DNA from: Polynucleobacter sp. es-EL-1
GTDB lineage: Bacteria; Pseudomonadota; Gammaproteobacteria; Burkholderiales; Burkholderiaceae
Length of the DNA stretch: 64,000 nucleotides
Assembly: GCF_018687975.1 (NCBI RefSeq)
Contig: NZ_CP061310.1
Location: 1 to 64,000 of the forward strand
Direction of reading: 5' to 3'
The first letter of the stretch is position 1; every line of letters starts with the position of its first letter. The position numbers and the translations under genes are program-made. A model generated the notes under the pieces. That model searched no databases, was not told the origin of the DNA, and saw only the letters and a list, made by a program, of their open reading frames with translations. This document shows, one piece after another, positions 1 through 12,450 of the stretch.

Positions 1-54
1 TTGAATATATTGCAAGCCATTGTTTTTGTTAGATTTTTAGTTTTTGTACACAAG

Positions 55-94
55 TTATCCACAGCTTTTCCACCTTTTTTCTGCTTGTGGATAA
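55..94. promoter_or_regulatory. DnaA boxes upstream of dnaA
   Basis: Two perfect 9-mers of the strong DnaA-box type lie in inverted orientation before dnaA: TTATCCACA at 55-63 and TGTGGATAA at 86-94. They probably mediate autoregulation of dnaA, and they may be part of a bipartite origin together with the larger cluster after dnaA. The function is inferred; the motifs are read directly. Confidence 0.75.
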
Positions 95-129
95 CTTTGA
101 TCGATCGCTACAATGGATCCTCCAAAAAT

Positions 130-1557
130 ATGAGTAATTTACAGAATCCCCCCACATTGAACTCACTTAACCCTCTGGGTTTCTGGGATAACGCGCTTGC
201 CACCTTGGCCCGCGAACTCTCACCCCAACAGTTTAAAACCTGGATCTTGCCACTAAGCCTGGTTTCTTATGATGAAAGTGAGCAGTCACTTGTATTGGGA
301 GCCCCAAATAGATTTAAGCTAGACTGGATTAAGAAAACTTTTGCAGATCGGTTTCAAGATCTTGCTGGGCAATACTTTGGCCACCCGGTTGCTCTGTCTT
401 TTGTCTTAGATGTTGAGGGCTCTGGAACACAAACCACCAATTCAAGCGCGCCCAAGGAAGTCATCAGCCCCGACAGCCCTGTAGTCCAAGATAACATCTC
501 GATAGAGGTAGAAGAGCAAACCTTTGAGATTGAAGACCATTCAAAACTAAACCCAAACCTGACTTTTGAAACTTTTGTAACGGGCAAGGCAAACCAATTG
601 GCTAGGGCCGCCTCAATTCAGGTTGCCCACAACCCCGGCACCTCATATAACCCAATGTTTTTATATGGCGGGGTTGGTTTGGGAAAAACCCACCTTATTC
701 ATGCAATCGGAAACCACTTGCTGAAAGAAAAACCGGGCGCCCGAATTCGCTACATCCATGCCGAGCAGTACGTGTCTGATGTAGTGCGTGCCTATCAACA
801 AAAGGCTTTTGATCGATTTAAACGGTATTACCACTCCTTAGACCTGCTCTTAATTGACGATATTCAGTTTTTTAGCGGTAAGTCCAGGACTCAAGAGGAG
901 TTTTTTTATGCTTTTGAGGCTTTATTAAGCAATAAAGCCCAGGTAATTATTACTAGTGATACCTATCCAAAAGAGATGGCTGGTATCGACGATCGTTTGA
1001 TATCGCGCTTTGATTCTGGTCTGACCGTCGCAATAGAACCGCCCGAGCTTGAAATGCGGGTTGCTATTTTGATGAAAAAAGCGCTCAGCGAAGGCATTCC
1101 CATGAGTGAAGATGTAGCATTTTTTGTAGCCAAACACCTACGCTCCAATGTTCGTGAACTAGAGGGCGCACTCCGGAAGATTTTGGCATTTGTACGCTTC
1201 CACGGCAGAGAAGTCACCATAGATGTTGCCAGGACTGCCCTAAAAGACCTTTTATCAATCCAAAATCGTCAAATTTCAGTAGAAAACATTCAAAAAGCGG
1301 TTGCGGATTTTTATAGCATTAAGGTTGCAGACATGTACTCCAAAAAGAGGCCGGCCAATATTGCTAGACCGCGGCAAATTGCCATGTTTATGGCTAAAGA
1401 GTTGACTCAAAAAAGCCTGCCGGAAATTGGTGAATTGTTTGGTGGGAGAGATCACACCACCGTATTACATGCCGTTCGTAAAATTGGTGAGGAGCGCACA
1501 CATGATGGGCAGCTTAACCATGAGATCCACGTGATTGAACAGACCTTAAAATCTTAA
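130..1557 (+). CDS. dnaA: Chromosomal replication initiator protein DnaA
   Basis: DnaA is the AAA+ initiator that binds DnaA boxes and melts oriC. I chose ATG at 130 (475 aa). The frame stays open upstream to position 1, but that part would translate through the DnaA boxes and has no DnaA homology. The N-terminus ([21 protein letters not shown]) is the typical domain I, followed by a variable acidic linker. Walker [11 protein letters not shown] lies at about residue 180 and Walker [11 protein letters not shown] follows. The C-terminal DNA-binding signature [12 protein letters not shown] is at about residue 438. It is followed by an oriC candidate and then dnaN, the classical order. All key motifs are intact. 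Confidence 0.98.
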   Translation: MSNLQNPPTLNSLNPLGFWDNALATLARELSPQQFKTWILPLSLVSYDESEQSLVLGAPNRFKLDWIKKTFADRFQDLAGQYFGHPVALSFVLDVEGSGTQTTNSSAPKEVISPDSPVVQDNISIEVEEQTFEIEDHSKLNPNLTFETFVTGKANQLARAASIQVAHNPGTSYNPMFLYGGVGLGKTHLIHAIGNHLLKEKPGARIRYIHAEQYVSDVVRAYQQKAFDRFKRYYHSLDLLLIDDIQFFSGKSRTQEEFFYAFEALLSNKAQVIITSDTYPKEMAGIDDRLISRFDSGLTVAIEPPELEMRVAILMKKALSEGIPMSEDVAFFVAKHLRSNVRELEGALRKILAFVRFHGREVTIDVARTALKDLLSIQNRQISVENIQKAVADFYSIKVADMYSKKRPANIARPRQIAMFMAKELTQKSLPEIGELFGGRDHTTVLHAVRKIGEERTHDGQLNHEIHVIEQTLKS

Positions 1558-1821
1558 ATCTATCCCTGTGGATAAGGTTGTGGATGGTTTAGTGGATAAG
1601 TTTAGGGATAGCTTGTGGATAAATTGTGGAAAGTTAGCGCTTCATGCAAAAATAGGGTGTTGATTAAAGGTTATCCACTATTTATGCAGTGTTTATACAA
1701 AAGTTGTCCACAGGTTTTTTTAGGTTTAGTGGTTTGTTTTATATACAGTTTTTGACTTATCCACCGAAATAACAAACCTTATTACTACTACTAATAAGAT
1801 ATATACAAGGATTTAAAAGCA
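1558..1821. other. oriC: Replication origin (oriC) candidate, DnaA-box cluster
   Basis: This 264-base dnaA-dnaN intergenic region carries many DnaA-box-like 9-mers. On one strand: TGTGGATAA at 1567-1575 and 1614-1622, TGTGGATGG at 1579-1587, AGTGGATAA at 1591-1599. In the opposite orientation: TTATCCACT at 1671-1679, TTGTCCACA at 1704-1712, TTATCCACC at 1757-1765. The last 50 bases before dnaN are very AT-rich with an ACT/ATT trinucleotide run (about 1770-1808), a plausible unwinding element. Two blocks of oppositely oriented boxes beside an AT-rich stretch fit a bacterial oriC. I cannot compute GC skew here. Confidence 0.9.
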
Positions 1822-2937
1822 ATGCAACTAGTAAACACTTCGCGTGATAGTTTGTTAAAACCACTTCAGGTTGTTAGCGGTATTGTCGAGCGTCGTCATA
1901 CTTTACCGATTCTTGCAAACCTGCTTTTTAAAAAACAGGCTGATAAGGTTTCTTTTATCTCTACGGATATTGAAATTCAAATTACAACCAATGCTACTTT
2001 TGGCGTTGGTTCTGAAGATGTCACCACTACTGTTGCCGCCCGAAAATTATTAGATATTTTGCGCGCACTACCAGAAGGTCCAGTAGCGCTAAATCTTAAA
2101 GACAACAAGATGGTTGTGCAAAGTGGTAAGAGCCGTTTCTCTCTGCAAACCCTATCTGCAACAGAATTCCCTGTAATGCAAAGCGTTGGTGAAGTTACCG
2201 CCAACTGGAAGATGACCCAAAAGAGTTTTCGACAATTAGTCAGCCAGGTACATTTTGCGATGGCACAGCAAGATATTCGCTATTACTTAAATGGCATGCT
2301 GTTGGTTGTTGAGGGAAAACAGGTAATCGCCGTTGCCACCGATGGCCACCGTTTGGCTTATTCACAAGTGGAGTTGTCAGAGGCACCTACGGGTTCTGGT
2401 CAAAGGCAGGAAATTATCATTCCTCGTAAAACCATTCTTGAGTGTCAACACTTGCTTGAAGACTCAGATGAGATGTTGGAGATGAGTCTTACTTCAAATC
2501 AAGTGAAGTTCACATTTGGTGATATCGAATTAATCTCAAAATTAGTCGAAGGAAAATTCCCAGACTTTCAACGAGTGATTCCAAAAGGTCATAAAAACAC
2601 TTTAGTGGTTGGTAGAGATTTATTGCAGTCAGCTTTACAGCGTGCTGCAATTTTAACTACCGATAAATTTAAAGGGGTCCGCTTTTCGCTTTCCCCAAAC
2701 AAAATTACTGTTCAATCTACGAACGCAGAGCAAGAAGAAGCTCAAGAAGAGATAGAAACTGAGTACAGTGGTGATTCCGTAGAGATTGGTTTTAATGTTA
2801 GTTATTTATTAGATGTTCTATCTAACTTAAAAAATGACAAGATTCAAATTAGTTTGGGTGATGCAAACAGTAGTGCTGTAATTACTCTTCCAAACTCTGA
2901 AGACTTCAAGTATGTTGTGATGCCAATGCGTATTTAA
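1822..2937 (+). CDS. dnaN: DNA polymerase III beta subunit (sliding clamp)
   Basis: The ring-shaped clamp tethers DNA polymerase III to the template. The 371-aa length is close to the usual 366-370. The N-terminus (MQLVNTSRDSLLKPLQVVSGIVERRHTLPIL) and the C-terminus ending YVVMPMRI match the family. The conserved central segments YYLNGMLL and VATDGHRLA are present. It follows the oriC candidate and sits 11 bases before gyrB, so the two are probably co-transcribed. Confidence 0.98.
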   Translation: MQLVNTSRDSLLKPLQVVSGIVERRHTLPILANLLFKKQADKVSFISTDIEIQITTNATFGVGSEDVTTTVAARKLLDILRALPEGPVALNLKDNKMVVQSGKSRFSLQTLSATEFPVMQSVGEVTANWKMTQKSFRQLVSQVHFAMAQQDIRYYLNGMLLVVEGKQVIAVATDGHRLAYSQVELSEAPTGSGQRQEIIIPRKTILECQHLLEDSDEMLEMSLTSNQVKFTFGDIELISKLVEGKFPDFQRVIPKGHKNTLVVGRDLLQSALQRAAILTTDKFKGVRFSLSPNKITVQSTNAEQEEAQEEIETEYSGDSVEIGFNVSYLLDVLSNLKNDKIQISLGDANSSAVITLPNSEDFKYVVMPMRI

Positions 2938-2942
2938 CTTAG

Positions 2943-5447
<2,505 letters not shown>

Positions 5448-5450
5448 TGA

Positions 5451-5942
5451 ATGAGTAAAAAGAAATTAAAACTGCCGAAGATTGATAGGTCGCGCATTGT
5501 TGTAAGGTCCTCACCTATTCACGGTAAAGGTGTGTTTGTGGTGGAGCCAATTCAAAAGGGTGACCCCATTATTGAATACAAGGGCGAGCGCATTAGTTGG
5601 AAGTTGGCTGAGAAACGCCATCCCCATGACCCCAAAGACCCAAACCACACCTTTTATTTTTCTTTAGAGGATGGCAGGTGCATCGATGCGAAGTACGGTG
5701 GCAATGCCGCCCGCTGGATTAACCATTCTTGTAAGCCTAGTTGCGAAACGCGCGAGGATAGTTTTTCAGGAAAGCCTCGAGTATTTATTTATGCCAAGCG
5801 CAACCTCAAGGTTGGCGAAGAGCTTTTCTATGATTACTCCCTTGGGGTTGAGGGGCGTATTACAAAACAGATGAGAAAAGATTATGAATGTCGTTGCGGT
5901 GCCAAGAAATGCCGCGGCACCATGTTGGCCCTCGATAAATAA
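5451..5942 (+). CDS. SET-domain protein lysine methyltransferase-like protein
   Basis: This 163-aa protein is almost entirely a SET domain, the SAM-dependent lysine methyltransferase fold best known from eukaryotic histone methyltransferases. Visible motifs in order are SPIHGKGVFV (SET start, about residues 22-31), the catalytic-core NHSCKPSCE pseudoknot motif, GEELFYDYS, and a post-SET-like cysteine cluster CRCGAKKCRGTM at the C-terminus. The start ATG lies 3 bases after the gyrB stop with no clear Shine-Dalgarno, suggesting translational coupling. The substrate is unknown; ribosomal or nucleoid proteins are guesses only. Similar short SET proteins occur in some Proteobacteria and Chlamydiae. 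Confidence 0.85.
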   Translation: MSKKKLKLPKIDRSRIVVRSSPIHGKGVFVVEPIQKGDPIIEYKGERISWKLAEKRHPHDPKDPNHTFYFSLEDGRCIDAKYGGNAARWINHSCKPSCETREDSFSGKPRVFIYAKRNLKVGEELFYDYSLGVEGRITKQMRKDYECRCGAKKCRGTMLALDK

Positions 5943-5953
5943 GATTTCTCCTT

Positions 5954-6178
5954 ATGTTGTTTATTAGCATTCAGGATTTAGAGGCAGCTATTAATTATTG
6001 GCGCAGCAAGTCCCCTGCTTTTGGTGAAGAATTGCGCCTTTGTTTGGAAGCTTCGGCTTTAGCAAAGCCATATGCCTTAATGATTGTTCAGGGCGCGCAA
6101 AGAATACCTGTCGATGTTTTGGATGAGACTGCGAAGACCGCAATCGAAGGTTATATTAAGTTTACACAGGCAAAATAA
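5954..6178 (+). CDS. Small DUF3717-like protein
   Basis: This 74-aa protein resembles the DUF3717 family found in Burkholderiales, with an N-terminal ISIQDLEAAINYWRSKSP pattern and a conserved alanine/leucine helix including LAKPYALMI. There is no signal peptide or membrane segment. It follows the SET gene by 11 bases and probably shares its transcript. The function is unknown, and the family assignment is from memory. Confidence 0.65.
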   Translation: MLFISIQDLEAAINYWRSKSPAFGEELRLCLEASALAKPYALMIVQGAQRIPVDVLDETAKTAIEGYIKFTQAK

Positions 6179-6257
6179 GCCCTTCAATATAAAAATATCA
6201 ATAAAATCAAATACTTATATAAATAGTATTGTATTTTTTGTTGTTTGGATATCCATT

Positions 6258-6273
6258 TGTTTCACGTGAAACC
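6258..6273. promoter_or_regulatory. parS: parS site 1 (ParB-binding centromere)
   Basis: The 16-mer TGTTTCACGTGAAACC matches the bacterial parS consensus TGTTTCACGTGAAACA at 15 of 16 positions. It lies in the intergenic region before mnmG, about 2.6 kb upstream of parA. ParB would nucleate here for origin segregation. It overlaps the predicted -35 of the mnmG promoter. Confidence 0.9.
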
Positions 6274-6289
6274 AACAAAATGCTATGAT
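6261..6289 (+). promoter_or_regulatory. Predicted promoter of mnmG-rsmG-parAB
   Basis: TTCACG at 6261-6266 and TATGAT at 6284-6289 are separated by 17 bases and resemble a sigma-70 promoter with a good -10 and a moderate -35. Transcription would begin about 20 bases before the mnmG start. The -35 lies inside parS site 1. Confidence 0.45.
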
Positions 6290-6312
6290 CATCGCCCTAT
6301 CTGAGGCAAATC

Positions 6313-8238
6313 ATGCGTTATTCAAAGAACTTCGATGTCATAGTGGTTGGCGGCGGCCATGCTGGTACTGAGGCTGCCCTTGCTTCCGCTCGCATGGGGT
6401 GCGATACCCTATTAATTACCCATAGTATCGAAAGCTTGGGCGCTATGAGTTGTAACCCTTCTATTGGTGGAATTGGTAAAGGGCACTTAGTTAAAGAGAT
6501 TGATGCCATGGGTGGCGCGATGGCAGCCGCTACTGATGAGGCCGGCATCCAATTTCGCATTCTTAATTCCAGTAAGGGCCCAGCAGTTAGGGCTACGCGC
6601 GCCCAGGGCGATCGTATTTTGTACAAGGCGGCGATACGCCGTCGCTTAGAAAACCAAGAAAACCTCACCCTTTTTCAGGCTGCCGTCGATGACCTATTGG
6701 TTCAGGGTGACGAGGTTCAGGGTGTGGTTACTCAAATGGGTCTGCAGTTTATGGCCAAAAAGGTGGTACTCACTGCGGGAACATTCCTTGATGGCAAGAT
6801 ACACGTTGGATTAAATAACCATGCCGGTGGACGTGCTGGAGACCCTGCATCTATTTCTTTATCCGCCAGACTAAAAGAGTTAAAACTTCCTCAGGGAAGG
6901 TTAAAGACGGGCACACCCCCGCGAATTGATGGCAGGACGATTGACTTTTCAGTGATGCTTGAGCAGCCTGGAGACTTGGATCCTGTGCCGGTTTTTTCTT
7001 ATTTGGGCCGCCCTGAGCAGCACCCTAAGCAGGTTCCTTGCTGGATTTCTCATACAAATGAGCAAACCCACGATATTATCCGCGGTGGTTTGGATCGCTC
7101 CCCGATGTATACCGGAGTTATTGAGGGGGTTGGTCCCAGGTACTGCCCTTCGATTGAAGACAAAATCCACCGCTTTGCCTCTAGAAATAGCCACCAAATT
7201 TTTTTAGAGCCAGAAGGATTAACAACCAACGAGTTTTATCCCAACGGAATCTCGACTAGTTTGCCGTTTGATGTGCAATGGGACTTGGTGCGCAGCATTA
7301 GGGGCTTGGAATCCGCCGTTATTGTTCGTCCAGGTTATGCGATTGAGTATGATTTTTTTGATCCGCGGCACTTGCGGCACAGCTTAGAAACGCGAGCCAT
7401 TGCTGGTTTGTACTTTGCTGGTCAAATTAATGGCACAACCGGATATGAAGAGGCGGCAGCCCAAGGCATGCTCGCCGGTATTAATGCTGGTCTAGCTGCC
7501 AAAGGAAAAGAGCCTTGGTTGCCCAAGCGAAGCGAATCCTATATTGGTGTTTTGGTCGATGATCTCATCACTTTGGGCGTTCAGGAGCCCTATCGCATGT
7601 TTACAAGTCGCGCTGAATACCGCTTGAGCCTGCGAGAAGACAATGCGGATATGCGCTTAACTACCGTTGGACGCGAACTTGGTTTAGTTAATGACTATCG
7701 CTGGAATGTATTCTGTAGAAAGCAAGAGGCTGTTTCACGTGAAACATCTCGACTACAAGACATTTGGATTGGCCCAAAACATGCCTCTGCTACTGTTTTA
7801 TCAGATCTATTGGGGCAAGATTTATCGCACGAGTGCAGTTTGGCTGATATTTTGCGCCGACCGGGCATTACTTATGAGGCCATTACTGCTTTGGCTGATG
7901 GTATGTGGGCCCCAGGAGTTTTAGATGAGGATTTGGGTTTGGCACAGCAGATTAGTGACCAAGTTGAAATTTCCATTAAATATCAAGGATATATAGATAG
8001 GCAGGCAGTTGAGATTGCCCGTCAAGAGCACAATGAATCCTATCCGCTGCCAGAGGAGTTGGATTACACGCAGGTGTTGGGTTTATCCAAAGAAGTGCAA
8101 CAAAAACTCAACTTACATAAACCAGAAACCTTAGGTCAAGCTGGAAGAATTTCTGGCGTTACCCCGGCGGCCCTCTCTTTGTTGTTGGTGCACCTGAAAA
8201 AAGGTTTGGGGCGCACTCAAGCACAAGCCCATGAGTAA
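6313..8238 (+). CDS. mnmG: tRNA uridine-5-carboxymethylaminomethyl modification enzyme MnmG (GidA)
   Basis: MnmG works with MnmE to modify U34 of several tRNAs, using FAD, NADH and a folate one-carbon donor. At 641 aa it is the usual length. The FAD-binding Rossmann motif [19 protein letters not shown] is at residues 11-29. The signature [11 protein letters not shown] and the C-terminal helical region are present. As in many bacteria it sits beside rsmG and parAB near oriC, overlapping rsmG by 8 bases. A perfect parS sequence is embedded in its coding region. Confidence 0.97.
   Translation: MRYSKNFDVIVVGGGHAGTEAALASARMGCDTLLITHSIESLGAMSCNPSIGGIGKGHLVKEIDAMGGAMAAATDEAGIQFRILNSSKGPAVRATRAQGDRILYKAAIRRRLENQENLTLFQAAVDDLLVQGDEVQGVVTQMGLQFMAKKVVLTAGTFLDGKIHVGLNNHAGGRAGDPASISLSARLKELKLPQGRLKTGTPPRIDGRTIDFSVMLEQPGDLDPVPVFSYLGRPEQHPKQVPCWISHTNEQTHDIIRGGLDRSPMYTGVIEGVGPRYCPSIEDKIHRFASRNSHQIFLEPEGLTTNEFYPNGISTSLPFDVQWDLVRSIRGLESAVIVRPGYAIEYDFFDPRHLRHSLETRAIAGLYFAGQINGTTGYEEAAAQGMLAGINAGLAAKGKEPWLPKRSESYIGVLVDDLITLGVQEPYRMFTSRAEYRLSLREDNADMRLTTVGRELGLVNDYRWNVFCRKQEAVSRETSRLQDIWIGPKHASATVLSDLLGQDLSHECSLADILRRPGITYEAITALADGMWAPGVLDEDLGLAQQISDQVEISIKYQGYIDRQAVEIARQEHNESYPLPEELDYTQVLGLSKEVQQKLNLHKPETLGQAGRISGVTPAALSLLLVHLKKGLGRTQAQAHE
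7731..7746. promoter_or_regulatory. parS: parS site 2, perfect consensus, inside mnmG
   Basis: The perfect 16-base palindrome TGTTTCACGTGAAACA lies within mnmG, where it encodes VSRET in frame. It is about 1.2 kb upstream of parA. Its perfect match and its position in the parAB locus make it the strongest ParB nucleation site in the window. Confidence 0.95.
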
Positions 8239-8893
8239 TGCCCTGCTTTCATTAGGCATTGAGAAGTTGGGCCTTCATTTAAGCCCAGAAAATATTGGTG
8301 ATCTAGAGTTGTTTTTGCAAGAAATGACCCGTTGGAATCAGGTCCACAACTTAACTGCTATTGAGGGTGAGAATAATGCGGTGCGGTTGCATCTCATTGA
8401 TTCTATTGCTGTTTTACCATTAATGCGTCGCTATTTGTCGATGGACAACCCTCAAATTGCAGATTTGGGTTCGGGTGGCGGCCTTCCAGCAATACCCATA
8501 TCTATTGTTCAACCATCTTGGCAATTAACGCTGATTGAAGCCATCCGCAAAAAGACGGCTTTTTTACAACACGTGCGCGGCAAGTTGGGTTTAAAAAACA
8601 TTACAGTGCTAAGTGAGCGTGTAGAGGCTGTAGCAAAACGGCAGCCAGGCCAATTTGATGCTGTTATTTCTCGCGCCTTTACCAATCTAGCCCAATTTTT
8701 AGAGCTCTCCCTCCCCCTTCTCAAGCCTGATGGCGTAGTTTTTGCTATGAAAGCAAAGAGAGCGGATGAGGAGCTTGAAGAGGTTTGCATGAATAGTTGG
8801 CGCTTGATTGCTGATGAGCCCCTATTTATTCCCAATCTGACAGTGGAGAGGCGTTTATTGGTCCTTGCCCCCATGAGAAAATTACCCCTTTAG
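8231..8893 (+). CDS. rsmG: 16S rRNA (guanine527-N7)-methyltransferase RsmG (GidB)
   Basis: RsmG adds a methyl group to N7 of G527 in 16S rRNA, using SAM. The 220-aa protein has the SAM-binding motif [12 protein letters not shown] at about residues 77-88 and the conserved N-terminal [10 protein letters not shown] segment. The start overlaps the end of mnmG by 8 bases, implying translational coupling. Confidence 0.96.
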   Translation: MSNALLSLGIEKLGLHLSPENIGDLELFLQEMTRWNQVHNLTAIEGENNAVRLHLIDSIAVLPLMRRYLSMDNPQIADLGSGGGLPAIPISIVQPSWQLTLIEAIRKKTAFLQHVRGKLGLKNITVLSERVEAVAKRQPGQFDAVISRAFTNLAQFLELSLPLLKPDGVVFAMKAKRADEELEEVCMNSWRLIADEPLFIPNLTVERRLLVLAPMRKLPL

Positions 8894-8917
8894 GCACGAC
8901 ATTTTTTAAGAAAAACC

Positions 8918-9688
8918 ATGGCGAAAATATTCTGTATTGCAAACCAAAAAGGCGGGGTTGGAAAGACAACTACTGCTGTGAATTTAGCCGCTGGTTTGGC
9001 TGGACTTGGGCAGCGCGTTTTATTGGTGGATTTGGATCCACAAGGAAATGCCACGATGGGGTCTGGTATTGAAAAAGCAGACCTAAATACCAGTGTGTAT
9101 CAAGTTTTAATTGGACTTACTTCAGTCAAAGAATGTGCACAACATTGTGAAAGTTCTGGTTACGATGTGTTGCCAGCAAATCGGGATTTAGCTGGCGCTG
9201 AAATTGAGTTGGTGGATTTAGATTCACGTGAGCAACGCTTGAAGGATGCGCTTGCTGTTGTCGCAAGTGATTATGATTTTATTTTGATTGATTGTCCCCC
9301 TGCGTTGTCCTTGCTAACGCTTAATGGATTGTGTGCGGCAAATGGCGTGATTGTGCCAATGCAGTGTGAGTATTTTGCATTGGAAGGTTTGTCTGATTTG
9401 GTAAACACCATTAAGCAAGTGCATGCAAATTTGAACCCCGACTTAGTCATTATTGGTTTATTACGCGTCATGTTTGATGCGCGCATGACATTACAGCAGC
9501 AAGTATCAGAGCAACTGCTTGAGCATTTTGGGGATAAGGTATTTAAGACCATCATTCCCCGAAATGTCCGCCTTGCCGAAGCCCCGTCCTATGGGCTTCC
9601 TGGGGTTGCGTTTGATAAATCATCGCGTGGTGCAAAAGCGTATTTAGAGTTTGGCGCAGAGATGATTGAGCGCATTAAGCACATGTAA
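8918..9688 (+). CDS. parA: Chromosome partitioning ATPase ParA (Soj)
   Basis: ParA is the Walker-type ATPase that binds the nucleoid and moves ParB-parS complexes. It is 256 aa, the short chromosomal type without an N-terminal helix-turn-helix. The deviant Walker A KGGVGKTTTAVNLA is at residues 11-24, followed by DLDPQGNATMGSG and DFILIDCPPALSLL. It lies 24 bases after rsmG and 21 bases before parB. Confidence 0.97.
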   Translation: MAKIFCIANQKGGVGKTTTAVNLAAGLAGLGQRVLLVDLDPQGNATMGSGIEKADLNTSVYQVLIGLTSVKECAQHCESSGYDVLPANRDLAGAEIELVDLDSREQRLKDALAVVASDYDFILIDCPPALSLLTLNGLCAANGVIVPMQCEYFALEGLSDLVNTIKQVHANLNPDLVIIGLLRVMFDARMTLQQQVSEQLLEHFGDKVFKTIIPRNVRLAEAPSYGLPGVAFDKSSRGAKAYLEFGAEMIERIKHM

Positions 9689-9709
9689 AAAATCTAGAAA
9701 GAAAAGACT

Positions 9710-10597
9710 ATGGTTGTGGTTAAGAAAAAAGGTTTAGGTCGAGGACTTGAAGCGCTGCTTGGTGATAAAGCGCAAAAAGAAACTGGGGCAGAAATTAATC
9801 GTTTGCCATTAACGGCATTGCAAGCCGGCAAATATCAGCCGCGTCAAAAGATGGAGGCGGGCGCATTAGAAGAGTTGGCAGATAGCATTCGTGAGCAAGG
9901 AGTTATGCAGCCGCTATTGGTGCGTTTGGTTGCTCCCGGTAAATACGAAATCATTGCTGGTGAACGACGCTTTCGCGCGGCAACTTTAGCCGGCCTAAAA
10001 GAGGTGCCAGTTTTAGTTTCCGGCGCCAATGATCAAGCTGCAGCAGCAATGGCTTTGGTTGAGAATATGCAGCGTGAAGATTTAAATCCGCTGGAAGAAT
10101 CACAAGGTCTCGCTAGATTGATTGAAGAGTTTGGTTTTACACATGAGCAAGCTGCCAAGGCAGTGGGTAAATCGCGTAGCGCAGTGACTAATTTATTGCG
10201 TTTAATCCAGTTAGCAAAACCAGTCCAAGCAATGCTCTTGGCTGGTGATATTGATATGGGCCATGCCCGCGCTTTATTGCCACTGCCAGGCGCCAGCCAG
10301 GTGGCGCTGGCCCAAAGAATCGCTGCACAAGGACTTTCAGTTCGCGAGGCCGAAAGGATGGCTACAGCTCTTGCGCTGGCTGGAGGGCAAATTGGCGATA
10401 AAAAGACCAAAGCCAAGGCAGGCGCAGGTGCTCCAGCCCATGATCCAGATATGGACCGCTTAACACGCGAAATCGCTGATTTAATAGGTTTAAATGCCCA
10501 ATTTAAGCTAAAAGGTAAGGGTGGCGAGCTCAGGATCCAATTTAGCCAGTTTGATGAACTGGATTCATTGCTTAAAAAGCTGGGTATTGAAGCCTAA
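9710..10597 (+). CDS. parB: Chromosome partitioning protein ParB (Spo0J)
   Basis: ParB is the parS-binding CTPase clamp protein. It is 295 aa. The N-terminus KKGLGRGLEALLG is typical. The CTP-binding and nuclease-fold motifs appear as YQPRQ and GERRFRA, with ENMQREDLNPLEE between them and the helix-turn-helix. The HTH itself contains VGKSRSAVTNLLRL and GHARALL, and a C-terminal dimerisation domain follows. Two parS sites lie upstream in the same locus. Confidence 0.97.
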   Translation: MVVVKKKGLGRGLEALLGDKAQKETGAEINRLPLTALQAGKYQPRQKMEAGALEELADSIREQGVMQPLLVRLVAPGKYEIIAGERRFRAATLAGLKEVPVLVSGANDQAAAAMALVENMQREDLNPLEESQGLARLIEEFGFTHEQAAKAVGKSRSAVTNLLRLIQLAKPVQAMLLAGDIDMGHARALLPLPGASQVALAQRIAAQGLSVREAERMATALALAGGQIGDKKTKAKAGAGAPAHDPDMDRLTREIADLIGLNAQFKLKGKGGELRIQFSQFDELDSLLKKLGIEA

Positions 10598-10625
10598 ATT
10601 GGGCACAAATATGTTTCCAAATCCT

Positions 10626-10654
10626 TTGACATATTGCAGTGCACACATTAAACT
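10626..10654 (+). promoter_or_regulatory. Predicted sigma-70 promoter of the ATP synthase operon
   Basis: A perfect TTGACA at 10626-10631 and TAAACT at 10649-10654 are separated by exactly 17 bases. The expected start of transcription (about 10661) is very close to the TTG start of atpI, so the leader would be extremely short or the atpI start lies further downstream. Confidence 0.7.
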
Positions 10655-10666
10655 CTCGGGGCTAAA

Positions 10667-11161
10667 TTGATTCCTCAAAAAAATCGATTTTCCGAGGCAA
10701 AAGATTGGGATGAGCCCGATGAAGAAGCGATTCGGGTTTTAAGTAAGGCGGAGATGACCGCATTGCAAGAAAGCAATGCCCTCAAACATCCCCCCCTGTC
10801 CCCTTGGAAGATTTTGCTTGCGCAAGTTGTAGTTACGGCGCTTAGCATGCTGTTTTGGTCTTTTTTTGGAGAGCCGGTAGGGTTAAGCCTTTATACTTAC
10901 TCGGCCTTTTTAGGTGGTTTAATAAGCGCTTTGCCGTCAGCCCTATTTCTCATTAGGCTTGAATTTGCAAAAAAATCGCGACTGTTAAATCCAGGTAATT
11001 TTGTGGCAGCACTAGTTTCTGGCGAGTTTATTAAGATTGCCGCGACATTAATGCTGTTTATTGGGGTGGCTTTTTTAATCCCCGGCGTGCTCTGGGTCCC
11101 GCTTTTGGTGACTTATGTGCTAGCCCTAAAGTGTATGTGGCTGGCGTGGATGTGGCGCTAA
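10667..11161 (+). CDS. atpI: ATP synthase subunit I (AtpI)
   Basis: AtpI is a small membrane protein that helps assemble the c-ring. It has four predicted membrane segments in the C-terminal 120 residues. The start is TTG, with a CGGGG-like ribosome binding site. An in-frame ATG at 10754 would give 135 aa and would better fit the predicted promoter position. The acidic N-terminal extension (about 45 residues) resembles that of other Burkholderiales AtpI proteins. It is the first gene of the atp operon. Confidence 0.85.
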   Translation: MIPQKNRFSEAKDWDEPDEEAIRVLSKAEMTALQESNALKHPPLSPWKILLAQVVVTALSMLFWSFFGEPVGLSLYTYSAFLGGLISALPSALFLIRLEFAKKSRLLNPGNFVAALVSGEFIKIAATLMLFIGVAFLIPGVLWVPLLVTYVLALKCMWLAWMWR

Positions 11162-11196
11162 AAGTATTAAATGAGATTGAACCTAAGGACTTTTAA

Positions 11197-12075
<879 letters not shown>

Positions 12076-12090
12076 GATTTTTATTTTTAA

Positions 12091-12387
<297 letters not shown>

Positions 12388-12398
12388 TTGTTTTGGCG

Positions 12399-12420
12399 TG
12401 GATGACCACCGGGTCATCCA
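12399..12420 (+). other. Intercistronic hairpin after atpE
   Basis: A perfect 9-bp stem, TGGATGACC paired with GGTCATCCA around a 4-base loop, lies 12 bases after the atpE stop. It lacks a T-tract, so it is not a typical terminator. It may stabilise the 3' end of the atpE part of the message and support the high c-subunit stoichiometry. The function is inferred. Confidence 0.5.
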
Positions 12421-12450
12421 ACCGTTCTCAACAATACTGAAAGGAATATC

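Noticed and set aside
1..129. N-terminal extension of DnaA from TTG at position 1
   Set aside because: It would translate through the upstream DnaA boxes, has no DnaA homology, and the ATG at 130 gives the normal family N-terminus.
9222..9235. TTCACGTGAGCAAC in parA as a parS site
   Set aside because: Too many mismatches in both outer arms compared with the two clear sites.
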